A stretch of 22,839 bases of DNA. Origin: CAZRIE01 sp964600075 (GTDB taxonomy: Bacteria > Bacteroidota > Bacteroidia > Flavobacteriales > Flavobacteriaceae). The notes below the pieces were generated by a model that was not told the DNA's origin, did not search any database, and was given only the letters and a program-made list of their open reading frames with translations. The DNA lies in assembly GCA_964600075.1 (NCBI GenBank), contig CAZRIE010000070.1:1-22839 (forward strand), given 5' to 3'. Shown in pieces: positions 14,748 through 22,753 of the stretch. Both the position numbers and the translations under genes were made by a program. The first letter of the stretch is position 1. The number at the start of each line of letters is the position of its first letter.

Positions 14748-16286
14748 ATGATACTTACAGAAAACGACTTGACATTACTTTCCGAAAAAGGAATTTCCGA
14801 AAAAAAAGTACACGACCAAATTGAGACCTTTAAAGAAGGTATTCCCTTCGTGCGACTTGAAAAGGCCGTAACGGTAGGCGAGGGAATTTCAAAGTTTACG
14901 CAAGGCGAAGAAAAGGAATTGATTGAGAGATTCAATGCTTCACAAAATGGGCTGATACTTTTGAAGTTCGTGCCCGCTTCAGGGGCGGCATCGCGTATGT
15001 TCAAGGCCTTGTTCAATTTTTTGGATAACTATGACCCATCCGCAGAAAGCCTTGATAGCTATTTCGACAGAACTAATGATGGGGCCATAAAGACCTTTTC
15101 CGAAGGCCTTACCGATTTTGCTTTTTGTAAGCTTGTTAGGCAAAGAATTTCAGGTAAAGCTTCTTCAAAAGACGAAGAGGTGTTTCTCTTTGTTAAGGAG
15201 ATGATGTCTGAAGATGCATTGAACTATGGTTTTTTTCCAAAGGGGTTATTGCCCTTCCACAATTATGGCAATCATACCGCTACTCCTTTTGAAGAGCATT
15301 TGAAAGAAGCATCTGTTTATGCTAAGTCAGGTGATACCGCAGAACTTCACTTTACTATTTCAGAACAGCATGGTGAAATGTTCAATAGCGAACTTGGTAC
15401 GATTAAAGATAGAGTTTCAACTGCTGCACAGACCTCTTTTAAAGTAAGCTATTCCTATCAAAAATCCTCTAGCGACACGATTGCGGTGGATATGCAGAAC
15501 AAACCTTTTCGCAATAGCGACGGATCTGTATTGTTTCGACCTGGCGGCCACGGAGCACTTATTGAAAATTTGAATGAACAGGAAGCCGACATCATATTTA
15601 TAAAGAATATCGATAATGTGACCGTACCAAGATTCGCAGGTGATGTCTCTGACAGTAAAAAAGTATTGGCGGGCGTATTGCTAGAGGTACAGGAAAAAGC
15701 ATTTGCCTATGCAAAACTTTTAGTCGACAACAATTTGAACGCCGACCAACTAAATGATATCAAAGATTTTTTGGAGCATGAACTGAACGTCCGTTTTTCC
15801 ATTAAATTTTCTGGCTTTAGTATCGGTCAGCAAATCGAAGTCTTAAAAGATAAAATCAATAGGCCCATACGAATATGTGGTATGGTAAAGAATGAGGGCG
15901 AACCTGGTGGTGGTCCGTTTTGGATCAAAGACGCAAAGGGCAATGTTTCGTTACAGATCATTGAATCGGCTCAAATAGATATGGATAAAACTGAACAAGC
16001 CGATATTCTGAAAAATTCCACTCACTTTAATCCAGTAGATTTGGTATGTGGGGTAAGAAACCACGAAGGTGAAAAATATAATTTGATGAATTTTGTCGAC
16101 CCAAAACAGGGTTTCATTACCGGAAAGACAAAAGAAGGTAGAGAATTGAAGGCGCTTGAACTACCGGGACTATGGAACGGCGCAATGGCCTTTTGGAACA
16201 CCATTTTCGTAGAAGTGCCTTCGTCAACTTTTAATCCCGTAAAAACAGTAAACGATCTCTTAAGACCTGCACATCAAGTGAAATAA
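14748..16286 (+). CDS. DUF4301 family protein, possible nucleotidyltransferase-like fold
   Basis: This 512-residue soluble protein matches the DUF4301 family of Bacteroidota, for which no function is established to my knowledge. Some stretches recall sugar-nucleotide pyrophosphorylases: FVPASGAASRMFK (74-86) resembles the N-terminal GxGxR-type nucleotide loop, TPFEEHL (179-185) and FRPGGHGALIENL (263-275) follow, and DIIFIKNIDNV (281-291) resembles the metal-site region of UDP-glucose pyrophosphorylase-like enzymes. These are motif impressions, not an alignment. There is no signal peptide or membrane segment. It lies 66 bases after the NadR-like kinase on the same strand and may close that operon; a hairpin terminator follows. 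Confidence 0.8.
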   Translation: MILTENDLTLLSEKGISEKKVHDQIETFKEGIPFVRLEKAVTVGEGISKFTQGEEKELIERFNASQNGLILLKFVPASGAASRMFKALFNFLDNYDPSAESLDSYFDRTNDGAIKTFSEGLTDFAFCKLVRQRISGKASSKDEEVFLFVKEMMSEDALNYGFFPKGLLPFHNYGNHTATPFEEHLKEASVYAKSGDTAELHFTISEQHGEMFNSELGTIKDRVSTAAQTSFKVSYSYQKSSSDTIAVDMQNKPFRNSDGSVLFRPGGHGALIENLNEQEADIIFIKNIDNVTVPRFAGDVSDSKKVLAGVLLEVQEKAFAYAKLLVDNNLNADQLNDIKDFLEHELNVRFSIKFSGFSIGQQIEVLKDKINRPIRICGMVKNEGEPGGGPFWIKDAKGNVSLQIIESAQIDMDKTEQADILKNSTHFNPVDLVCGVRNHEGEKYNLMNFVDPKQGFITGKTKEGRELKALELPGLWNGAMAFWNTIFVEVPSSTFNPVKTVNDLLRPAHQVK

Positions 16287-16322
16287 GGGCCACTAAGAGA
16301 TTCATGTAAATTTAAATTACCC

Positions 16323-16352
16323 AAAAAGTGTATAAATCTTACACACTTTTTT
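16323..16352 (+). terminator. Terminator after DUF4301 gene
   Basis: AAAAAGTGT (16323-16331) pairs with ACACTTTTT (16343-16351), 9 bp with an 11-base loop, followed by an AT-rich run containing several T. It begins 37 bases after the stop codon. The stem is AT-rich, so strength is moderate. Confidence 0.6.
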
Positions 16353-16449
16353 ATTTTTTACACACTGCTACCCATTTTATGATTTGGTTTAAAATTTTTA
16401 TTCATTTGATAATCAGTTTATTACGTAAATAAACGGCGGCAATCTACAC

Positions 16450-16466
16450 TTGGCACTATTTTCCTA
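16450..16466 (+). promoter_or_regulatory. TTGGCAC element upstream of the first PepSY-like gene
   Basis: TTGGCAC here matches the -24 half of a sigma-54 promoter, but the -12 half is poor (CT where GC is expected). It lies about 53 bases before the start codon. The second and third paralogues carry a related TTGG element at a similar distance, so the site may be functional even if its sigma factor is uncertain. Confidence 0.3.
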
Positions 16467-16518
16467 TTACCCAAAATGATTATCAAAACAAATAATTAAT
16501 AATTTTAACACACTCACA

Positions 16519-16896
16519 ATGAAAAATTTAATGTTTGCAGCAGTATTGTCTTTAGGAACTATGACTGCTTTTGCTCAAGAAGAAGTAACAGCAGTAGAAG
16601 AAGTAGCTACTGAAGAAGTAGTCGAGGAGTCTCAAGATGCTGCTACAGAAGTAGCCGACGAGGCCCAAGAAGCCGCTACAGAGGCAACTGAAGCTGTACA
16701 AGACAGTTTCAACGAAGTAGCTTTGGAAGAAGTTCCTGCTACTATCACTGAAGCCTTAGAGGCAGCTCATCCGGGTGCTACTATCGCTAAAGCTTATTTG
16801 AACGAAGAAGCTCAATACAAACTAGAAGTTGCCAAAGAAGATGGTGAAACAGCTGAATTATATGCTGATGCCGAAGGTAACTGGATAGAAATGTAA
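16519..16896 (+). CDS. Secreted PepSY-like small protein, copy 1 (125 aa)
   Basis: The Sec signal peptide (MKNLMFAAVL, ending TAFAQ at about residue 20) is followed by an Ala/Glu/Val-rich acidic segment (about 21-65). A C-terminal domain of about 60 residues then carries VPATITEALEAAHPGATIAK, YKLEV and ELYADAEGNWIEM. This last part resembles the PepSY-like/DUF2874 fold of small periplasmic Bacteroidota proteins, where function is mostly unknown. It is the first of three paralogues in a row and has the longest acidic segment. The mature protein is very acidic. It has its own strong terminator, so each copy is probably transcribed separately. Confidence 0.8.
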   Translation: MKNLMFAAVLSLGTMTAFAQEEVTAVEEVATEEVVEESQDAATEVADEAQEAATEATEAVQDSFNEVALEEVPATITEALEAAHPGATIAKAYLNEEAQYKLEVAKEDGETAELYADAEGNWIEM

Positions 16897-16935
16897 GGTA
16901 AGCGTTTATAGTTTACCGGTTTAGATCGGTAACAG

Positions 16936-16974
16936 AAAGCCCCGTCTACCGAAAGGTTGACGGGGCTTTTTTTT
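16936..16974 (+). terminator. Strong terminator after PepSY-like copy 1
   Basis: AAAGCCCCGTC (16936-16946) pairs with GACGGGGCTTT (16959-16969). The helix continues inward, after one mismatch, to ACC-GAAA-GGT with a GNRA tetraloop. A T-run follows to 16974. This is a textbook intrinsic terminator. Confidence 0.9.
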
Positions 16975-17262
16975 GTCCATACTAATCTTGATTGTGTTTG
17001 AATTGAAACGTGGCCCTTCTTTTTTGAACTCACAATTATCTAAAAAAATTGTTCACTACGCAGTGTCACAATACTGGAGCGGAGAACTAAACTGAACTCG
17101 ATTGAAGAGGGCTCAGAACGATAAGAAGAGTTGGGCGCCAAATTTTGCTCTCGTGTACATTTTACACAACTTATAAAGCAAACTACCCAAAATTACACAG
17201 TTCCCAGATTTGAGAAAATAAGTATACCATTGTAGGTCAGCAAGTTAAAATCGAAACCTACT

Positions 17263-17279
17263 TTGGTATCATTATTTCA
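17263..17279 (+). promoter_or_regulatory. TTGGTATC-N4-TTTCA element upstream of copy 2
   Basis: The same TTGGTATC, four bases, TTTCA arrangement occurs before copy 3 (18208-18224). It has the GG-to-C spacing of a -24/-12 promoter, although the -12 G is replaced by T. It lies 40 bases before the start of copy 2. Confidence 0.35.
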
Positions 17280-17319
17280 ATGTAATTAACAATCGAATTA
17301 AATTCTAAATTAGAAAATC

Positions 17320-17631
17320 ATGAAAAAACTATTTATTACAGCAGTATTCGCTTTAGGAAGTCTTACCGCTTTCGCACAGGAAGAAGAAGCAGCAACGGCA
17401 GTGGAAGAAACTGCAACTGAAGCAGTAGCGGCACAAGACGATTTTGCTGAGGTTGCGGCAGAAGAATTACCCGAATCAATAACTGCTGCAGTTGGTAAAA
17501 ACTATCCTACAGCATCTATCGATAAGGCTTATGTGAACGAAGCAAAGCAATACAAGTTAGAAGTATCTCTTGAAGATGGCACTTCTGGTACTTTATACGC
17601 TGACGAGAACGGTAACTGGATCGAAATGTAA
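17320..17631 (+). CDS. Secreted PepSY-like small protein, copy 2 (103 aa)
   Basis: The signal peptide MKKLFITAVFALGSLTAFAQ is identical in copy 3. A short acidic Ala/Glu-rich linker (about 21-42) leads to the PepSY-like C-terminal domain with LPESITAAVGKNYPTASIDK, YKLEVSLEDGTSG and LYADENGNWIEM. The last seven residues match copy 1 (GNWIEM) while the middle matches copy 3 (KLEVSLEDGTSG), so the three derive from one ancestral gene. The mature protein is predicted to be periplasmic or secreted. Such proteins are often annotated as beta-lactamase-inhibitor-like by fold, but no inhibitor role is implied here. It has its own hairpin terminator. Confidence 0.82.
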   Translation: MKKLFITAVFALGSLTAFAQEEEAATAVEETATEAVAAQDDFAEVAAEELPESITAAVGKNYPTASIDKAYVNEAKQYKLEVSLEDGTSGTLYADENGNWIEM

Positions 17632-17672
17632 ATAACTTGAGTTATTTGTTTTGTATCAAGTTGGTTTGGTCA

Positions 17673-17702
17673 GAAAGGGGTTGTGTTTTCACAGCCCCTT
17701 TC
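17673..17702 (+). terminator. Hairpin terminator after PepSY-like copy 2
   Basis: GAAAGGGGTTGTG (17673-17685) pairs with CACAGCCCCTTTC (17690-17702) over 13 positions with one G-T pair and a TTTT loop. The T-run after it is weak. Confidence 0.7.
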
Positions 17703-18105
17703 TATGTTTATAGAAATTTCTATCGAATTTTAGTAATGATTATCTTTTTTTGCTGAAGACATTAAGTTTATCATAAGCGATAGTGAAGTAATCAGTGATG
17801 AGTCAACGATTTTCGATTGGTCAATTGTCTTTCCTGAAAATTTCCGGTTTAGTTGTACAAACTCATCAGATTTGTGATATGTTAGAATGACAGGTCAAAG
17901 GCTTTGCTTTCTTCTACGAAATGTCAATTCAAAAATAGTACACCGAACCATACTGCATTCATCTATTTTCCTGATTCCAAGGATTTTTTTAAGTCTGATA
18001 TATCCTATGTTTTAGAATTCATGGTAAATGGTTAGAGAGCATAGAACTCCGAAACTGTGCAATAATTACCCGATTCGTGAAGCTTTTCCCACATCTACAC
18101 AGCAA
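17703..18105. other. Intergenic stretch up to the assembly gap
   Basis: This AT-rich stretch has no clear gene. The only hint is a minus-strand open frame of 54 codons before a stop (17730-17894), with no start codon at its upstream end and a neighbouring frame open further upstream. It could be a decayed gene end, or chance in AT-rich DNA. Confidence 0.3.
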
Positions 18106-18205
18106 NNNNNNNNNNNNNNNNNNNNNNNNNNNNNNNNNNNNNNNNNNNNNNNNNNNNNNNNNNNNNNNNNNNNNNNNNNNNNNNNNNNNNNNNNNNNNNN
18201 NNNNN
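18106..18205. other. Assembly gap (100 N)
   Basis: There are exactly 100 undetermined bases, the conventional placeholder for a scaffold gap of unknown length. It ends two bases before the element shared by copies 2 and 3, so true sequence, possibly another repeat copy, may be missing. Confidence 0.98.
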
Positions 18206-18207
18206 TA

Positions 18208-18224
18208 TTGGTATCATATTTTCA
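18208..18224 (+). promoter_or_regulatory. TTGGTATC-N4-TTTCA element upstream of copy 3
   Basis: Same arrangement as upstream of copy 2 (17263-17279), 47 bases before the start of copy 3 and directly at the edge of the assembly gap. Conservation between duplicated copies could reflect recent duplication as well as function. Confidence 0.35.
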
Positions 18225-18271
18225 ATAGGTAAGAAGAATTCATTTAACAACAAATATAAAATTAGAACACC

Positions 18272-18577
18272 ATGAAAAAATTATTTATCACAGCCGTATT
18301 TGCATTAGGAAGTTTAACAGCATTCGCACAAGAAGAGCAAGCAACAGATGCCCAAGAAGCAGCTACTGAAACAGTCGCACAAGACAGCTTTGCTGAAATC
18401 ACTCTTGAAGAAGTACCCGAAGCAGTTACTACGATGATCGAAACTAACTATCCTGGCGCTACAATCAACAAGGCGCACAAAAACGAGGAGAATCAGTACA
18501 AATTGGAAGTTTCTTTAGAAGATGGAACTTCTGGTGCCCTTATCGTTGATGAAGAAGGTAACTCGGTAGAGCAGTAA
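18272..18577 (+). CDS. Secreted PepSY-like small protein, copy 3 (101 aa)
   Basis: The signal peptide is identical in sequence to copy 2. A short acidic linker follows, then the PepSY-like domain with VPEAVTTMIETNYPGATINK and YKLEVSLEDGTSG. The final strand has diverged (ALIVDEEGNSVEQ instead of LYADENGNWIEM), losing the tryptophan and methionine shared by copies 1 and 2. It is predicted to be periplasmic or secreted. The response regulator gene follows 181 bases later on the same strand but is separated by a strong terminator. Confidence 0.82.
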   Translation: MKKLFITAVFALGSLTAFAQEEQATDAQEAATETVAQDSFAEITLEEVPEAVTTMIETNYPGATINKAHKNEENQYKLEVSLEDGTSGALIVDEEGNSVEQ

Positions 18578-18621
18578 GAATAGCTCAATCGATTTGGGAA
18601 TAGTACCCAAAAGATTTGAAG

Positions 18622-18655
18622 AAAGGAACCGTTTTAAAACGGTTCCTTTTTTTGT
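18622..18655 (+). terminator. Terminator after PepSY-like copy 3
   Basis: AAAGGAACCGTTTT (18622-18635) is a perfect complement of AAAACGGTTCCTTT (18636-18649), giving about 12 usable pairs with a small loop, followed by a T-tract to 18653. Confidence 0.85.
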
Positions 18656-18758
18656 TTTGGAGAGTTACGACAAGCTATCTTTTAAGAAAAATTTGGAGAG
18701 GAAACAGCTTTCTTGTGGTATTTTTACGTAGATAGATACAGAACACAAGAACGCCTTT

Positions 18759-20141
18759 ATGCCAAACCTCTTGATAATTGAAGACGATGCAGCATTTTGC
18801 CAGATGCTTCAAAAGTTTCTGACCAAACGCGGCTATGAAGTAGAGACTAGCTTCACTGCGCCCGATGCAAAAGAAATGTTCAAGAAAACCGATTTCGACC
18901 TTATACTTACCGATCTTCGCCTGCCCGACTACGATGGTATACAGTTATTGACAGACATCAAAGAGGTAAACCCGAAGACCCAAGTTATAGTAATGACAGG
19001 TTATGCGGAGGTGGGCTCCGCAGTAAACGCCATGAAAAAAGGAGCATTTGATTATATTTCAAAGCCCTTTACTCCCGATGAAATTGTGATGGTACTTGAC
19101 AATGCTTTAAAGGCAGGGATGCCTAGAGAATCTGATATAGGTATTACCGAACCAATTTTAGAAGACAGCGGCAATCAAAAGAGAGAACAACAGAAGGTCG
19201 ATGTCAGTTATGATAAGAAAATCGTAAAGGGTATAAGCGAGGCATCAAAAAAATTGGATGATTATATAAAATTGGTAGCCCCGACAGATATGTCCGTTTT
19301 GATTACCGGCGAAAGCGGAACCGGAAAAGAAGTGACCGCCAAGGCAATACACGATACTAGCAAGCGTCGAGATTTCAATTTCATCGCCGTGGACTGCGGT
19401 GCCATTCCCAAAGAACTGGCCACCAGCGAGTTTTTTGGCCATATCAAAGGTAGCTTTACAGGGGCCATCGAAGACAAAATGGGCAACTTTGAAGCGGCTA
19501 ACAAGGGTACTTTGTTTTTAGATGAAGTAGGTAACCTCACCTATGAAAATCAGATTCAATTGCTTCGCGCTCTACAAGAGCGAAAAATCAAAAGGGTTGG
19601 GAGTACAAAAGAAATCAAGGTAGATGTGCGTATTATTACCGCCACTAATGAAGATTTGATCGAAGCCGTTGAAAATGGAAGTTTTCGCGAAGATCTCTAC
19701 CATAGGTTAAATGAATTTTCTGTTGAGATTCCTTCTTTAGAGGACCGATTTGAAGATTTGGTACTCTTTGCAGAGAATTTTCTAGGGAAAGCGAATGCAA
19801 ACCTCGATAAAAATGTAGAAGGATTTTCAAGCGAAGTATGGGAAGCCTTTCAACAATACCGCTGGCCCGGTAATCTTCGGGAACTACAAAATGTGGTAAA
19901 ACGTGCGGTTTTATTGACTACGGGAGACGAGGTCAAAATTGAAGCCCTTCCGAAGGAAGTCTTACAGCCCCAAGAAAAAGAATCGGTGGCCGATAGCTTT
20001 TCAAAATCAGAATTCGAAAAAGACCGTATCATAAAGGCCCTAAAGAAAACGAATTTCAATAAATCTAAAGCAGCCAAGTTGCTACAGGTAACCCGAAAGA
20101 CTCTTTACAACAAAATCAACCACTATAATCTGGACTTGTAG
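18759..20141 (+). CDS. Sigma-54-dependent response regulator (NtrC type)
   Basis: This 460-residue activator has three domains. The receiver (about 1-120) has Asp52 as phospho-acceptor, Thr80 and Lys102. The AAA+ sigma-54 interaction domain (about 155-385) has Walker A GESGTGKE (184-191) and Walker B LFLDE ending Asp255-Glu256. A Fis-type helix-turn-helix occupies about 420-460. The loop that touches sigma-54 reads GSFTGA (231-236) instead of the usual GAFTGA. Such proteins bind upstream enhancer sites and use ATP to open sigma-54 promoters when phosphorylated. The facing hybrid kinase is the likely partner. Targets are unknown; the adjacent PepSY-like genes are candidates. The start is the ATG at 18759. 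Confidence 0.95.
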   Translation: MPNLLIIEDDAAFCQMLQKFLTKRGYEVETSFTAPDAKEMFKKTDFDLILTDLRLPDYDGIQLLTDIKEVNPKTQVIVMTGYAEVGSAVNAMKKGAFDYISKPFTPDEIVMVLDNALKAGMPRESDIGITEPILEDSGNQKREQQKVDVSYDKKIVKGISEASKKLDDYIKLVAPTDMSVLITGESGTGKEVTAKAIHDTSKRRDFNFIAVDCGAIPKELATSEFFGHIKGSFTGAIEDKMGNFEAANKGTLFLDEVGNLTYENQIQLLRALQERKIKRVGSTKEIKVDVRIITATNEDLIEAVENGSFREDLYHRLNEFSVEIPSLEDRFEDLVLFAENFLGKANANLDKNVEGFSSEVWEAFQQYRWPGNLRELQNVVKRAVLLTTGDEVKIEALPKEVLQPQEKESVADSFSKSEFEKDRIIKALKKTNFNKSKAAKLLQVTRKTLYNKINHYNLDL

Positions 20142-22599
20142 CCAATCGGCCTTCCAATTCTGATACCAATACCGAAACATTCGTTTTGAGCAGTTCTAGC
20201 GAATTGGTCAAAGTACTTTCATTCATAATTTCAGGTGTAGCGACTTCCATTTTTTCTAAAATCGAAACACATGTTGTCACTTTCAATTGCCTGAACATCG
20301 GTAACATTCGGTGAGCGACCTGATTGACCTGCGTATAGTCTTTCGATGCGACTGTTTCTTTTAATAGCCCCATGTTCGTGTGTGTATCATTCAAAAAAGT
20401 CTGCAGTACTTCATAAATGGCATCTTCATTTGTGCCTAAGAAAGAATGGATAATATCAAGATTGTATAGTTTTGATTCTTGTACATTATCTATAAGGGTA
20501 TTATCCTCTTTTTTGGGTGCTTTTTCCGTAGCGATTCCCATTAATTTCAAAGTCGCGATTAGTTCGCCCCTAGAAAAGGGTTTTTGTAAGACTTGGTTAA
20601 AACCTACGCCGATGTAAGCTTCTGGGCCCAAATCTCTTCGACCGGTCATAGCGATAATAGGTTGGTCTTTATAATGCGTATAGTCTCCGGATTGCAGCTT
20701 TTTAAGAACTTCGAAACCGGTTACTTGCGGCATCTGAATATCGGTCAGAACAATGTCGTATGCAAGGTGGGAATCTTTTTCAATAGAGAGAAAATTGGTA
20801 AAGGTATGGGCGATAATACCCATACTTTCAGTCAATTCCCGTAACATATGCAAAAGCGCGGTATCGTCATCAATGATCAACATGCGCAGTTTAGGCGCCA
20901 TATAGGGCATTTCTTTGTCGGTTTCGTGCACCGCTTTTGTAATTTCAAAGGGGAGTTGAAGACTAAAGGTGCTGCCCTCGCCCAATTTACTTTCAAGGGT
21001 CAGGTTACCATTGAGCAGTTCTGCCAGTTTTTTCGAAATGGTCAGGCCAAGACCGTGACCTCCGAATTTCTTATCGGTATTGCTATCGGCTTGCGTAAAT
21101 TCTTTGAAAATAAGATGTTGCTTTCCCTTTGCAATTCCGATTCCGGTATCGGATACAGCTATTTTGGTCAATATACCGTTCCCTTTTCCTTTCTCGACAC
21201 TGGCTAAAACTTTTATACGGCCATGTTCGGTAAACTTAAAGGCATTGCCCAGTAAGTTCGTAAGTATTTGTCGAATTCTGAAAGGATCGCCTAAAACAGT
21301 TTGTTCTAGTTCGGGAGCAATATCCAATACCAGCCGTAATCTTTTATTTGTATTTAGGGCCTGTAGATTTTCCGCAGTCTCTTGTATGAGGTGGGCAGGA
21401 ATAAAGGGAACTTTCTCAATATTCAATTTCCCGGCCTCCAACTTTGAAAAATCCAATAGACCATTGACTAAATTGCCTACATACTCCGAAGCAGATTGCA
21501 CTTTTTTTATATACCCCGTTTGTTTTTTCGATAGATCCGTACTTTCCAAAAGCTCCGAATAGCCACTAATAGTATTCAAAGGGGTGCGAAGGTCGTGGCT
21601 TACGGTCGAGATTAGTTGTTCCCGACTTTTTAAGAGTGACTCCGAAAATTTCTTTTCTTTCTCCAAACGCACCCTATAGGTCTGAACTTTCCAATAATCG
21701 CGTGTTATCAGAAAAGAAAAAATACCGACGATAAAAAATCCTAAAAGTGCCGCTAGCCCCGCTATGCGTGTAGTTCTTCTTAGTGTTTCCCCTTTCTCAA
21801 GGCTATTGTTGTAGCTGCTGGCTATTATCTCTTGCTCAAAGGCAGCAACGATATTTCGTAATTGTTGTGATAATTCGAGATCGTTTCTGTTCATTTCGAT
21901 CTCTTTCTGCGCCAAAAAACGTTGTGACCTTGAATCGTCTAATTTCGCTTTTCTCAACATGGCTTTTGAAACGTTCACTATCGAATCGACATACTCGGCA
22001 TTAGCCGTTCCATTAGTATTGTTTGGGGCATTATTGCTGATAAGTTCTGCATATTCACGAAGTGATTGCTGCACATTTGGTGATAGTTGGTCAAAGTTAG
22101 AGAACAAATTTTCAGCAGAAAACTTCCCGAAAGATTCTTCAATTTTTTCGAATTCCTTTAAAGCCTTGTCCAGAGAGTTGCTGGAAGAACTTTTAACCTT
22201 AAGCTTTCTCAGCTCATTATTATTGGCCATTTTCTGCTTTAAAAGCACCTGAAGACTATCCAAAAGACCTTTTTGATGGCTGCCTAGCATCAATTGTTTT
22301 AGCGTGTCGATTTCGATTTGTATCGAATCGATTTTTAGCATGTAGGCATCAAAGTTGATTTTGGTATTACTTTGTAAGGCTAATTTCGATAGACTTTCGG
22401 CTTCGTAAAGGTTGGTTGCCAGAGAACTTGTTTTTAGCAGTTTATCATCATTCCTGTCAACCGTTTCGGTTGAAACATACGTTTTTATTTCAGAGTAAAT
22501 AAATAACCCGACAGCAGCCGTCAAAAGTGCAAGTACTAAATAGCTGATTACAATTTTTAGTGTAAATATATTTTTAGATTGTTTCGATTCGTTTACCAT
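20116..22599 (-). CDS. Hybrid sensor histidine kinase with receiver and HPt domains
   Basis: The 827-residue inner-membrane sensor has a first membrane segment (about 15-33), a long, mostly helical periplasmic region (about 40-265) and a second segment (about 275-297). The kinase core has SHDLRTPLN with His335, an N-box (RQILTNLLGNAFKF), DTGIGIA and GGHGLGL ATP-lid motifs. A receiver follows with Asp620 in VLTDIQMP, then a C-terminal HPt-like domain with His763 in VAHRMLPMF. That is a complete His-Asp-His relay in one chain, able to pass phosphate to a separate regulator. I use the ATG at 22599 rather than a TTG five codons upstream. Its last 26 bases overlap the end of the convergent regulator gene. 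No PAS domain is seen. The signal is unknown. Confidence 0.95.
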   Translation of the reverse strand: MVNESKQSKNIFTLKIVISYLVLALLTAAVGLFIYSEIKTYVSTETVDRNDDKLLKTSSLATNLYEAESLSKLALQSNTKINFDAYMLKIDSIQIEIDTLKQLMLGSHQKGLLDSLQVLLKQKMANNNELRKLKVKSSSSNSLDKALKEFEKIEESFGKFSAENLFSNFDQLSPNVQQSLREYAELISNNAPNNTNGTANAEYVDSIVNVSKAMLRKAKLDDSRSQRFLAQKEIEMNRNDLELSQQLRNIVAAFEQEIIASSYNNSLEKGETLRRTTRIAGLAALLGFFIVGIFSFLITRDYWKVQTYRVRLEKEKKFSESLLKSREQLISTVSHDLRTPLNTISGYSELLESTDLSKKQTGYIKKVQSASEYVGNLVNGLLDFSKLEAGKLNIEKVPFIPAHLIQETAENLQALNTNKRLRLVLDIAPELEQTVLGDPFRIRQILTNLLGNAFKFTEHGRIKVLASVEKGKGNGILTKIAVSDTGIGIAKGKQHLIFKEFTQADSNTDKKFGGHGLGLTISKKLAELLNGNLTLESKLGEGSTFSLQLPFEITKAVHETDKEMPYMAPKLRMLIIDDDTALLHMLRELTESMGIIAHTFTNFLSIEKDSHLAYDIVLTDIQMPQVTGFEVLKKLQSGDYTHYKDQPIIAMTGRRDLGPEAYIGVGFNQVLQKPFSRGELIATLKLMGIATEKAPKKEDNTLIDNVQESKLYNLDIIHSFLGTNEDAIYEVLQTFLNDTHTNMGLLKETVASKDYTQVNQVAHRMLPMFRQLKVTTCVSILEKMEVATPEIMNESTLTNSLELLKTNVSVLVSELEGRLATSPDYSG

Positions 22600-22734
22600 A
22601 GCTATGTTTTGCAATAGGCGCTACTAAAAATACGTATATAAAGCAAATAGGGTTTATAATGAACCGTTAATTATTGAATTATGGTTTCACACATTTTTTA
22701 ATGGTTTTAGTTATGAAATGTAAAACTGCCCAAC

Positions 22735-22742
22735 TATCTTTG
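22735..22742 (+). promoter_or_regulatory. Possible -7 element for the riboswitch transcript
   Basis: TATCTTTG fits TANNTTTG and would place the transcript start just before the TPP aptamer. The -33 position at 19 bases is poor (ATG in place of TTG), so this is a partial match. Confidence 0.45.
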
Positions 22743-22753
22743 CCCCATCTCAA

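Larger units (their letters stand above)
16897..17319. other. Intergenic region between copies 1 and 2
   Basis: The 423-base gap holds the terminator of copy 1 near its start and the TTGGTATC element of copy 2 near its end. In between (about 16980-17260) I see no convincing gene, RNA or repeat. Confidence 0.4.

Noticed and set aside
18028..18228. Plus-strand frame of 66 codons through the assembly gap
   Set aside because: Half of it consists of undetermined bases, so it is not evidence for a gene.
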